NCBI GenBank assembly: GCA_963829575.1
Contig: CAWHJF010000012.1
Coordinates: 657,636 to 721,635, forward strand
Direction: 5' to 3'
DNA from: KACC-23026 sp963829575
GTDB lineage: Bacteria > Bacillota > Bacilli > Bacillales > Sporolactobacillaceae
Length of the DNA: 64,000 bases
Shown: positions 36,558 through 44,694 of the stretch, piece by piece
Layout: every line of letters begins with the position of its first letter
Position numbering within the stretch: position 1 is the stretch's first letter
The notes under the pieces: model-generated
What the model was told of the DNA's origin: nothing
Database searches by the model: none
What the model saw: the letters and a program-made list of their open reading frames with translations, nothing else
Translations under genes and position numbers: made by a program

Positions 36558-36684
36558 ATCCGCCCTCGATCAGCGACCCCCCCAACCCCAAAATGACGCT
36601 CCCACCTCGATTTGTCTTCTCATTGTAAGAAACCTTTAACAATAGTAAACTGAGAATAAGGTTTTTTGAATAGGAGCTTACGAG

Positions 36685-37782
36685 ATGAAGACTATAAATA
36701 CAGTGGTTCTGACCGTTGCATCGCTCGCAATGATTGGCGTGGTGATCGGCGTGATCTTTTATGAGATTGGTAGCAAATCTCACACGCCCAAGACCGCTCA
36801 GGCTTCAACGCCGCCCTCCCAAAACGTGCAGCCGCCCCAGACGGCACATGCAACCACCCTAAATTCTAATACTCAAGGAAAAAAAGAGACCACGTCAGCC
36901 GACGACTCGGGTCAAACAACCCAGTCGGATACGGAATCCCAGTTAAAAGATCGTAAATCGATTACGGGCACTTTTATTGTGACTGAGGATGCCCATGTTC
37001 GCCGTTCTCCCGGAACTGGGGAGGAGCACCGCGTTATGAAGGTGATGAAAGAAGATACCCTCTTCAAAGCAAGTGAACAAGCGACCTTTAATGGTGTGGT
37101 TTGGTATGAAGTCGAGTCGAAGAGCCCTGAAGAAGAAGCAAAAGAAGAATGGATTTCCTCGGAAGCGGTGAAACCTTACAATCCGTCGAAACCCGTTTTA
37201 ATAAATACACCTGTGATCCGCCAACTCCCGGAACTGCAGCGCGGCTGCGAGGTCACGTCCCTTGCCATGCTACTCGAGCAGGCCGGAAAAAAAGTCAGCA
37301 AAATGACCCTAGCCAAACAAATCAAGACCCTACCGTTCCTCAATGGCAACTACATAAACAATCCAAACGACGGGTTTGTCGGCAACATTTACACCTTTAA
37401 AGAACCCGGCCTCGGTGTCTATCATGAGCCAGTTGCCAATTTGGCCAAAAAATACCTAGGCACCAAAGTCGACGACATCACCGGTCAAGGCTGGAATGAA
37501 GTCGTTGAAAAATTAAACGAAGGCCATGCGGTCTGGGTGATCCTCAATTCCACCTACAAACCGCTCCCGGCAAGCGACCCATATTGGTACAATTGGAAAA
37601 CGAAAGAAGGCACCATCCGCGTCACCTACAAAGAACACAGTGTCCTCGTCACCGGCTATAATGCCAGTAAACATCTTGTCATCGTCAACGACCCCTTAAC
37701 CGGCCAGAAGAACGTCGCCCATAACAGCACCAGTTTCATCGCAGCCTGGCAACAAATGGGCGAACAAGCGATTTCATATTGA
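36685..37782 (+). CDS. Secreted C39-family (YvpB-like) cysteine peptidase with SH3-like domain
   Basis: A signal anchor near residues 5-28 is followed by a Thr/Gln-rich spacer. Residues about 92-165 form an SH3b-like domain (ITGTFIVTEDAHVRRSPGTG). The Peptidase_C39_2 domain comes next: catalytic Cys188 in LQRGCEVTSLAMLLEQ, His318 in YKEHSVLVTGYN and Asp in VIVNDPL. The total is 365 residues. It probably cleaves a peptide at the cell surface, with the substrate unknown. The ribosome site is GGAG about 7 bases before the ATG. Lone gene. Confidence 0.88.
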   Translation: MKTINTVVLTVASLAMIGVVIGVIFYEIGSKSHTPKTAQASTPPSQNVQPPQTAHATTLNSNTQGKKETTSADDSGQTTQSDTESQLKDRKSITGTFIVTEDAHVRRSPGTGEEHRVMKVMKEDTLFKASEQATFNGVVWYEVESKSPEEEAKEEWISSEAVKPYNPSKPVLINTPVIRQLPELQRGCEVTSLAMLLEQAGKKVSKMTLAKQIKTLPFLNGNYINNPNDGFVGNIYTFKEPGLGVYHEPVANLAKKYLGTKVDDITGQGWNEVVEKLNEGHAVWVILNSTYKPLPASDPYWYNWKTKEGTIRVTYKEHSVLVTGYNASKHLVIVNDPLTGQKNVAHNSTSFIAAWQQMGEQAISY

Positions 37783-37787
37783 CGACC

Positions 37788-37820
37788 AACCCCCTCCTCG
37801 CGATCGAGAGAGGGGGTTTT
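37788..37820 (+). terminator. Terminator of the C39 peptidase gene
   Basis: AACCCCCTC and GAGGGGGTT arms with a 13-nt loop and TTTT. Confidence 0.85.
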
Positions 37821-38161
37821 GTGTGTGACGCGCTCATATCCCCACTAGTTCAACTCAAATAATACCCAACACCATCCGCCAACCCAATCCGGATTCCCAA
37901 ATAACTGTCAATAGATGTCGATAATAGTCTACTAAAGTCGCAATCTATATGATACGCTCAATGAATGATGGACTAAAAGAAACAGATTAGGCTGGGTTGT
38001 CGTCTAATGAATGTCGGTCATGCGCACTTACACCACCGCACAAACTAAATAATTTTTATATAACGAAAAGGCCCGCAAGTTTCTAATCAACAAGCGCGCG
38101 CCCCTTTAAATAATATTCAAAAGCTTACACCTACACCAAATGAAAGGGAGAATGCACAAAA
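37821..38161. other. Spacer of about 340 bp before the first LCP gene
   Basis: No gene, repeat word or clear promoter is visible. The final 20 bp hold the AAAGGGAG ribosome site of the next gene. Confidence 0.5.
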
Positions 38162-39094
38162 ATGGCCAAGAAAATATGGATCACAGTTGGAATTGTTTTT
38201 GGAGTCCTGATTATCGGGGGAGGCGGCTACACGTATTATCTGTACGCTTCTGTTAAATCGACGGCGAATAAAATTTATCAGCCTGCCAGCAAAGATGAAA
38301 AGCATGTGGCGGTCGCAACACTCTCGCCTCAGAAAAATTTAAAACCCATTTCGATCCTCTTAATGGGGGTTGATCAGCGCAAAGGCGATGTTGGGCGTTC
38401 GGATACCTTGATGGTGCTCACATTGAACCCGAAAACCAATGAAGCGCAAATGGTCAGCATTCCGCGCGACACCCGCGTCACGATTCCGGGCAAAGGGGTC
38501 CATAAGATAAATGCGGCCTATGCCTATGGCGGGACCGCGCTTGCCCAAAAAACGGTGAAGCACTATTTAAATGTCCCGATAGATTACTACATCAAGATTA
38601 ACATGCAAGGCTTGTCTCAGTTAGTCGACGCCGTGGGTGGGGTCGATGTCTATAACGACATCAGCTGGCATGATGAGGGGTATTATAAAAAAGGCTTTGA
38701 TTACCACAAAGGGAAACTGCATATGAATGGGGCAGAGGCACTCGGTTTTGTGCGCATGCGTCACCTCGATCCGCGCGGCGACTTTGGCCGAAACAAACGC
38801 CAGCGCGATGTCATCACCGCAGTCGTCAACAAACTCGAATCCCTTGGTGGTGTGACCAAAATAAAGAGCGTCTTGAATGCCGTTCAAGGCAATGTCTCAA
38901 CCGACCTCAATTTTGCCGACATGACTTATGTGGGTAAAAACTATAAAAATTGCCGAAAAGACGTCTCGACTTATGAAGTCAAAGGCCAAGGCACCACCAT
39001 TAAAGGCATTTATTGGTTGATCGTCAGCAACCAAGAAAGGCAAAAAGTGCATGACCTGATCATGCAACAACTTGATCAAACCCAAACTTCATAA
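38162..39094 (+). CDS. LytR-CpsA-Psr (LCP) family cell-wall glycopolymer ligase
   Basis: LCP enzymes transfer lipid-linked teichoic acid or capsule to peptidoglycan outside the membrane. A single N-terminal membrane helix (ITVGIVFGVLIIGGGGYTYY) is followed by the catalytic domain: ISILLMGVDQRKGDVGRSDT, VSIPRDTRVTIPG with the phosphate-binding arginines, DAVGGVDV and VRMRHLDPRGDFGRNKRQRD. At 310 residues it is of normal length. The ribosome site AAAGGGAG lies 9 bases before the ATG. It is the first of three LCP loci in the window (two intact, one decayed). Confidence 0.93.
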   Translation: MAKKIWITVGIVFGVLIIGGGGYTYYLYASVKSTANKIYQPASKDEKHVAVATLSPQKNLKPISILLMGVDQRKGDVGRSDTLMVLTLNPKTNEAQMVSIPRDTRVTIPGKGVHKINAAYAYGGTALAQKTVKHYLNVPIDYYIKINMQGLSQLVDAVGGVDVYNDISWHDEGYYKKGFDYHKGKLHMNGAEALGFVRMRHLDPRGDFGRNKRQRDVITAVVNKLESLGGVTKIKSVLNAVQGNVSTDLNFADMTYVGKNYKNCRKDVSTYEVKGQGTTIKGIYWLIVSNQERQKVHDLIMQQLDQTQTS

Positions 39095-39104
39095 ATCAGT
39101 CATT

Positions 39105-39137
39105 AAGCCTCTTTCTCTAAATGGGAAGGAGGCTTTT
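39105..39137 (+). terminator. Terminator of the first LCP gene
   Basis: AAGCCTC and GAGGCTT arms with inner pairing TTC/GAA, then TTTT. Confidence 0.8.
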
Positions 39138-39204
39138 GTTTGGTTTCACCCCTGACCAACAAGTGCAAAATTGAAATCAATCGGCGAATGCCATGAGTCA
39201 TACT

Positions 39205-39353
39205 CTCATACTAGAGTTTGGCTCAAATCCAATCTTGATTTTACTCATAAATCTTGAGTTTTGCTCAAAACAACTTTAGTTTTACTCATAAATCTGAAGT
39301 TTCTCCCATATCCACTCTAGTTTCCCTCATATCATACCTCGTTTCCCTCATAG
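39205..39353. repeat. CTCATA/CTCAAA word array
   Basis: Words start at 39205, 39222, 39244, 39264, 39285, 39326 and 39347, mostly 20-22 bp apart. The right end overlaps the last codons of the short minus-strand gene. Confidence 0.75.
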
Positions 39354-39475
39354 TAAGGGTTAAGCATCAAGTCATGGTCGGTAGGCTCATCCAATTCATC
39401 CGGATCATAGCGATCATTTTCAAAGAGAAACAGCTTATCAATACTGCTCAAAATATCTAAAACTTTTGCAAACAC
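39332..39475 (-). CDS. Short acidic protein of 47 residues
   Basis: Too short for usual cut-offs but well supported. A full AGGAGGTG ribosome site lies 5-7 bases before the GTG start, and the frame runs 47 codons: MFAKVLDILSSIDKL, then an acidic stretch NDRYDPDELDEPTDHD, ending NPYYEGNEV. An amphipathic first helix plus acidic tail fits a small cytoplasmic adaptor or regulator (inference). The last seven codons coincide with CTCATA-array words, so the C-terminus may have been created or extended by array growth. I recognise no family. Confidence 0.6.
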   Translation of the reverse strand: MFAKVLDILSSIDKLFLFENDRYDPDELDEPTDHDLMLNPYYEGNEV

Positions 39476-39603
39476 TATAACACCTCCTATGATGTCTAGA
39501 TTGACCAATTTTCAATCAATCATTCCTTCAAAGAGGTAAATTTTAAATTTAAGGGAGTCAATGTCCTCAGCTTTTTTGAAAAACCAAATAAATAACGCCA
39601 CTG

Positions 39604-39612
39604 ACAAAAAGG
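39604..39612 (+). repeat. Left 9-bp target-site duplication
   Basis: ACAAAAAGG directly outside the left inverted repeat; the identical sequence follows the right one at 40559-40567. Confidence 0.85.
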
Positions 39613-39660
39613 TAAACCGTTCCGTTTTGAAGTGCATATTGATTAAATGACATACGTATT

Positions 39661-39687
39661 GGCATAGGAATTGTCCTATGCCTTTTT
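39661..39687 (+). terminator. Inward-facing terminator at the left end of the mobile element
   Basis: GGCATAGGA and TCCTATGCC arms with a short loop, followed by TTTTT. It would stop host transcripts that enter the element. Confidence 0.8.
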
Positions 39688-39920
39688 CTTATGATTCAAA
39701 GGGTTTTTAACCTTTTCATTGAGAATTGACATCTAAAATGACACAATAAATATATATGACAATAGTTGTTGTCAACTTAAAAAAGGATGCCAATTAGCCT
39801 GTCATTTAGTGTGTCAATTTAAACGTCAATTCAATTTATTTTATTAAAAATGCTTAAGGATTTATTGTTCTGACGGCTACCTAAGCCGGATAACAATATT
39901 TTTAAAATTGGGGTGATTAG

Positions 39921-40409
39921 ATGAAACTATTTAGAAAATGGTTAATTTGGATTGGAGGTATTTTATTAGTAATCTCGATTATTTTCAATGTTGTTTTAAC
40001 AAAACAAAACTTAAACCACAAAAATACTATGCGTGAAGCATTAGCAAGAGGCGTTGCTTTTTATAGAACTGCAAACGATGAATTAAAATTAGGAAGCATA
40101 CAAAGAGCTTTTTTTAATGATGGGAATGGCTTTGCAGAAATGAACATCGCATCAAACAACCTATCGAACCAACACAATCATATTACACAGCTTAATCAAT
40201 TTTTGCAGCAATCTATATATAATCGCGCAAATAAAAAATATAGCCCGCAACGAATAGCTCAAGAAAATCATATCTTTAACGTTATGGTTAAAACATTCAA
40301 ACCTTTATTGTCACATCCAAACTCTGTTAGTAATAAAGAATTAAGCAATGATTTTAAAAAGGTCTTTAATGCGATGACACTTGCTCAAATGCAGACAATG
40401 AGAGGATAA
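39921..40409 (+). CDS. Membrane-anchored protein of unknown function, cargo of the mobile element
   Basis: A 162-residue protein with one N-terminal membrane helix (WLIWIGGILLVISIIFNVVL) and a helical, Asn/Gln-rich extracytoplasmic part (NLSNQHNHITQLNQFLQQSI) with no cysteines. The ribosome site GGGGTGATT precedes the ATG. A strong terminator lies 65 bp after the stop. It lies wholly inside the inverted repeats and is the only gene there, so it moves with the element. I recognise no family. Base use is AT-richer than the flanks, in line with transfer. Confidence 0.7.
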   Translation: MKLFRKWLIWIGGILLVISIIFNVVLTKQNLNHKNTMREALARGVAFYRTANDELKLGSIQRAFFNDGNGFAEMNIASNNLSNQHNHITQLNQFLQQSIYNRANKKYSPQRIAQENHIFNVMVKTFKPLLSHPNSVSNKELSNDFKKVFNAMTLAQMQTMRG

Positions 40410-40473
40410 AATCCAACTAAAGTATTGCAACGGCTTATAACAATTTCATTGTCAACAAAGATTCAAATTATGT

Positions 40474-40519
40474 AAAAATGGCGTGCAAAACTGATGTCAG
40501 TTTGCACGCCATTTTTGTT
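40474..40519 (+). terminator. Terminator of the cargo gene
   Basis: A 16-bp perfect stem (AAAAATGGCGTGCAAA and complement) with an 11-nt loop and T-run. It would work in both directions. Confidence 0.9.
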
Positions 40520-40558
40520 GTCAATTACATGTTTTGCACCCCAAAACGGAACGGTTTA

Positions 40559-40567
40559 ACAAAAAGG
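40559..40567 (+). repeat. Right 9-bp target-site duplication
   Basis: ACAAAAAGG, identical to 39604-39612, immediately outside the right inverted repeat. Confidence 0.85.
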
Positions 40568-40718
40568 GTGTGTCGTGATTCAATCGGCCTAATACCCCCT
40601 GCTTAAAAAATCAAAACCAACCAGAGCAACTGGAGACGATGAACATGGCAACATGCCCTTCCAATCGTTTGGCGACACCAATCTTCTTCTAATAAAAGTT
40701 GTCCCACAATCGCTCCAT

Positions 40719-40753
40719 AAAAAAACACAGGTTAGTCACTCTGTGTTTTTTTT
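40719..40753. terminator. Terminator-like hairpin in a gene-poor spacer
   Basis: AAAAACACAG and CTGTGTTTTT arms with a 10-nt loop. It may end the short minus-strand gene at 41073-41219, 320 bp away, but no gene abuts it. Confidence 0.6.
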
Positions 40754-40975
40754 ACGCTAGGATCGTACGTAAGTGGCGCCACTAATTGATGGATCTCCCT
40801 CCAAAATGAGGTCAATTCGCAACGCACTCCGCCTCGGTTTCCACACCTAATTCATTGGATCCCGCCTCATTTATACCCAACAACTCGTCATTTGAAAATC
40901 TACGAGTGAAGCGTTACATTGAAACGCTTTTTAAGAGAGTACATGACGCGAGACGATCCTATCAAAAAAGTGTGG

Positions 40976-41021
40976 GCTCTATTTCCCTATACTAGTCTAT
41001 GTTTAGTAGGAGAAATAGAGC
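40976..41021. repeat. Inverted repeat GCTCTATTTC/GAAATAGAGC
   Basis: Two perfect 10-bp arms are 26 bp apart. A regulator site or RNA hairpin is possible; no gene assignment. Confidence 0.4.
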
Positions 41022-41072
41022 GTGCGAAACAAATCTTCTAAAGTCCGTTTGGGCATTCTCAAAACTCATTGA

Positions 41073-41219
41073 CTAGTCTTTCGGATCCCGTTTCATCCTC
41101 AAAAATTCTTCTCTTTGTCTTTCGAGTTGTTCATCCGCACGTGCTGCGACTTTAAACATAGAAAATAAGACAATCAAAAAAAGGAGAATACACACAATCA
41201 GAATGACCCACCAAACCAT
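41073..41219 (-). CDS. Small single-pass membrane protein of 48 residues
   Basis: Found by reading the minus strand. AGAGGG lies 6 bases before the ATG, and the 48-codon frame encodes WWVILIVCILLFLIVLF as one membrane helix, then a charged cytoplasmic tail (RADEQLERQREEFLRMKRD). The clean helix-plus-charged-tail pattern and ribosome site make it a likely real gene. Function unknown. It is divergent from the PA14-GH73 gene. Confidence 0.6.
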   Translation of the reverse strand: MVWWVILIVCILLFLIVLFSMFKVAARADEQLERQREEFLRMKRDPKD

Positions 41220-41403
41220 AAGCATCCCTCTTCAAATTTTGATTAGTCTTATTGTTCTATATTGAGAACAAGAAGTCAATCCCCATTTATAATTAGAGGC
41301 GCCACTTGTTAACTGCAGTTAACAGCATAGAGGTCCGCCCACTCTCGTGCCGCGGACACCAAATCCGTTCCCAAGGCGCTGTGAACGAATTCCAGCTTAT
41401 TGT

Positions 41404-41500
41404 AATCGAATGGTGGGTCAATTCAATCGAATCCCACCGTATTTTAATCGAATGCATGCACGGGTTTAATTGAATCCTCTCCAGGTTTAATCGAATCCAA
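41404..41500 (+). repeat. AATCGAAT word array with 21-bp spacing
   Basis: AATCGAAT or AATTGAAT starts at 41404, 41425, 41446, 41468 and 41489 (spacing 21, 21, 22, 21). It is a fourth word family with the same two-turn phase. Confidence 0.75.
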
Positions 41501-41663
41501 TGGATGTCAGGCCTCAAGCGCTTACACGCCACCCACACCCCTAAAACCAAGAAACTTGTAAAATTCCATCGAAATAAGGAATTAGTCGCATTGTTAAGTC
41601 GAGATTTGTCTATTAATCTATATCTATCTAACGACGTCAAAATCTAATAGGGGGGTGGAGGGC

Positions 41664-44375
41664 ATGTGGCGAGGGAAGCGAAGGGGCAGCGGATTGGCAA
41701 AATCCAGCTTGTTCGTCTTGATCATGCTAGTCATCACGGCGACCATGACCATCATACCAACGAGTCAACCCGCACACGCAGCATCCGGCTGGTCTGTGAC
41801 CTACTACAGCAAAGCCAACTTAACCGGAAAGCGCGTCAACACGCACGCAACTCAGGTGACTGCCAACTGGGGCACACACGCACCAGCAAGAGGCATTCCA
41901 AGCAATTATTTCTCAGCATCATTCAGCAAAGCGATCTATGAATACGCCGGTTTTTATGACCTGAAAATCACGACAACACAAGGGGTCCGCGTTTACGTAG
42001 ACGGCAAGAACACCATCAATCACCCGAGTAAACCGAGCACCACCACAACACTGCACAAGATCATCACGTTGAAAAAAGGCACCCACAGAATTACCGTTCA
42101 CTACTACAAGTCAACGGGAACCGCCAAATTGTCACTCCGTCTCGACCAAAAGACCGTGCCAAGGCTGCCGATCGCGACCAACCAATGGTACGGCGAATTC
42201 TACCCGTCTCAAAATCTCACAGGCGATCCTGTTCTGGTTGGCGGATCCTACACGAAGACCATCAGCGACCTGAATGATTATTGGGGACTAAATGCTCCGA
42301 TTGCAGGGATTCCAAAGGATCACTTCTCAGCCATCTTTCAGCGCAAGATCCAAACCAATGGTGGCCCCTACCACCTGAACGTCAACGCCGACAACGGTGT
42401 GCGCGTCTATGTGGACGGCCATCTCACGCTCGACCACTGGCGCGTTCAGAAGAACACCTACTGGTCCAAGGCCATCACGCTCACGAAAGGCACGCACACC
42501 ATCGTCGTCAAGTACTTCGAATCCACAGGCAATGCCAGTTTAAAAGTCGAGCTTAAGGCCGACGCCGCGAACGCGCCGTCTGGGTCAAGCTCGAGCCAGA
42601 AGACCCCGACAACCACTGGTGGGACAGGATCCAATGCGTCCTCGCCAACTGGCTCAGCGACAGGATCAACCGGAACAGGAGGGACCTCTGGATCCGGCGC
42701 CGCTTCAACAGGATCTTCAACTTCCGGCTCTTCAAGCTCGAGCGCATCGGGATCTACGGCAACGGGTTCATCCAGCTCAACAGGCACAACGTCGACCGGC
42801 TCAACAGCTCCTGGTTCAACCGGATCCAGTTCGCCTTCAACCGGTTCTACATCAACCGGAACTACATCAACGGGATCTACATCAACCGGCTCGACCGCAA
42901 CGGGCACAACAGCACAACGGGCACAACCAGCTCAACGGCAACAGGCCCAGCACCACAAGCAAGCCAAATTCCATTGTCCACCACAACTTGGAACAGCGCG
43001 TATTATCCGTCCCAGACCTTCAGTGGGACACCGGTCCTGAAAACGGCGTCAGCCATCAATTTTGCTTGGGGTAGCAGCGCGCCAGCACCAAGTATACCGA
43101 ACAATAATTTCTCGGCCATTTTCCAAAAGAATCTCTCATTTGACGCGCACGCCAACCGATCTTGAGGTTTGGGCCAATGCTGGAGTCCAAGTTTACTTGG
43201 ATAATAGTCTCGTCATTAACCAATGGAACAACACAACCAGTAGCTTCTGGCATCAGATTGTGACACCAAGCAAAGGGACGCACAGAGTTGTCATTCAATA
43301 TAAGGATGCGACCAGCAGTGCGAGCTTGCGCTTTGAGACCGGTTCACCATATCGGACACTGGATCTCCGCACGCCGGCTAATATTACGGCGCAAGACATC
43401 ACCACATTTTTTAAAACGTATAAACCAGGCAGTGCGTTGATTAACGACGCGCAAAGCTATCTCGATGCGCAGAACACCTATGGCGTGAACGCCGCGTATC
43501 TCGTCGCCCACTCGGTTCTGGAAACGGGTTGGGGGGCTTCGAACTTAAGTGTTTTCAAGCATAATCTCTATGGATACAGCGCCTATGATGTCTGTCCATT
43601 TACGTGCGGCTATTATTTTCCAACTGACGTGGCAAGTATGAATCTTGTCGCGTATGACGTGAAGCAAAACTATCTCACACCGGGCGGCTCCTATTATCTC
43701 TCAGAATACGGTCCGAACTTGATTGGGATGAATGTGTACTATGCGACCGGTTCAAGCTGGTACAGTTCGATTGCGAGTTTAATGGATAAGTTGAAGCCGT
43801 ACGACACCGCCTACTATTCCACAAAGAGTGCGCGCTCGACCAGTGCGACTCAACCTAGCACCTATGGGCGTGACATTCCAACGGGACAAGCTCTACCCAC
43901 CAGTATTAGGATCAACTTCCCGTCTGGAACTACGGCGACGGTGAATCGTGATGTGAACTTCCGCTCGACGCCATATGTCACCCAAAGCACCTTGATTAAG
44001 GCCTTGGCAAAAGGAACGCCGGTCACGGTCTTGGGATATGATACGGATGTCAGTTACAATCCGTCGAGCACAGGTAATTACCAATATTATTGGTATCGCG
44101 TCCTTGCAAACGGCCAGAACGGTTGGGTGTATGGGCAATTCCTGGACATTCAAAATCTGCTTCAAGTCACTGCCTCGACGCTTAATATAAGACAAGACCC
44201 GTCGACGACGAATGCGCCGATTACGCCCGCCTTGAGCAATGGGCAATATGTCGAAGCCGTCTTAGGCACAGATGGTCAGCCCGTGATGTCAAACGGCTGG
44301 TACCAAATCCAAGTGCCGAACACCACGCAAACCGGTTGGGTGTCCGGCGATTTTATCACTCGGATCACGCATTAA
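41664..44375 (+). pseudogene. Secreted PA14-GH73 N-acetylglucosaminidase with SH3 domains, interrupted by two frameshifts
   Basis: The intended product is about 900 residues. The signal peptide ends at PAHA. Two PA14-like carbohydrate-binding repeats follow (WSVTYYSKANLTGKRV; WYGEFYPSQNLTGDPV), then a 110-residue Ser/Thr/Gly linker, a third PA14 repeat (YYPSQTFSGTPV), a GH73 glucosaminidase domain (AHSVLETGWGASNLS with the catalytic Glu) and two SH3b domains. The frame shifts near 42908 inside the repetitive linker and back near 43147 inside the third PA14, so the original frame is restored but a stop at 43040 intervenes. A homologous chain can be read through all three frames. Start ATG 41664 with AGGGGGG 8 bases before. 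Decay or sequence error. Confidence 0.8.
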
Positions 44376-44379
44376 AAAA

Positions 44380-44437
44380 GAGGAGACCGCGGTCTCCTCA
44401 GAGTGTAGAGAACCTTGTCTTTTCTCTACACTCTTTT
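44380..44437 (+). terminator. Double hairpin terminator after the GH73 gene
   Basis: First hairpin GAGGAGACC/GGTCTCCTC (44380-44399), then GAGTGTAGAGAA/TTCTCTACACTC (44401-44433) with TTTT. Confidence 0.85.
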
Positions 44438-44468
44438 CTTTTCTGTTCCCCAAAAGATAAGGCAAGAC

Positions 44469-44519
44469 GAGTTACGGGAACTCACCACCCTTTTCAGTTC
44501 CCGTAACTCTATTTTTTTC
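44469..44519 (+). terminator. Perfect 14-bp hairpin with T-run, no gene before it
   Basis: GAGTTACGGGAACT pairs with AGTTCCCGTAACTC around a 13-nt loop, then TATTTTTTT. The words GGGAACT and AGTTC recur in the next 60 bp, so it may belong to another hairpin repeat family. Confidence 0.65.
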
Positions 44520-44644
44520 TGCGTTCGGGAACTGAAAGATGTTCTCACTACCCATAGTTCTATCTTTTTAAATTCAACAAAAAAGTGATCGAGAACGTTT
44601 TCGCTTACTTGATGAAACCACTGTTTCCTCTTCCACTAAAAAAC

Positions 44645-44676
44645 AAGACGTCCGCCCACAATGGGAGAACGTCTCA
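44645..44676 (-). terminator. Terminator of the second LCP gene
   Basis: An AGACGT/ACGTCT hairpin with inner CCCA/TGGG pairing, and TTGTTTTTT on the minus strand, 20 bp past the stop. Confidence 0.75.
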
Positions 44677-44694
44677 GTTCATTTTCTTAACTTT

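Larger units (their letters stand above)
39613..40558. mobile_element. 946-bp transposon-like element with 17-bp perfect terminal inverted repeats and no transposase
   Basis: The left end TAAACCGTTCCGTTTTG and right end CAAAACGGAACGGTTTA are perfect inverted repeats. The match extends inward, after two mismatches, through GTGCA (about 24 of 27 positions). Both ends are bounded by ACAAAAAGG, a perfect 9-bp target duplication, so transposition made this insert. The interior is AT-rich, starts with an intrinsic terminator, holds seven TGACA/TGTCA pentamers at 39727-39828 and three more near the right end, and carries one cargo gene but no transposase. It is a non-autonomous, probably trans-mobilised element; the parent family is not determined. 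Confidence 0.85.

Noticed and set aside
35902..36639. 245-codon reading frame
   Set aside because: A pure CTCATA-array artefact with repeated FCSYN/HMCS blocks and no ribosome site.
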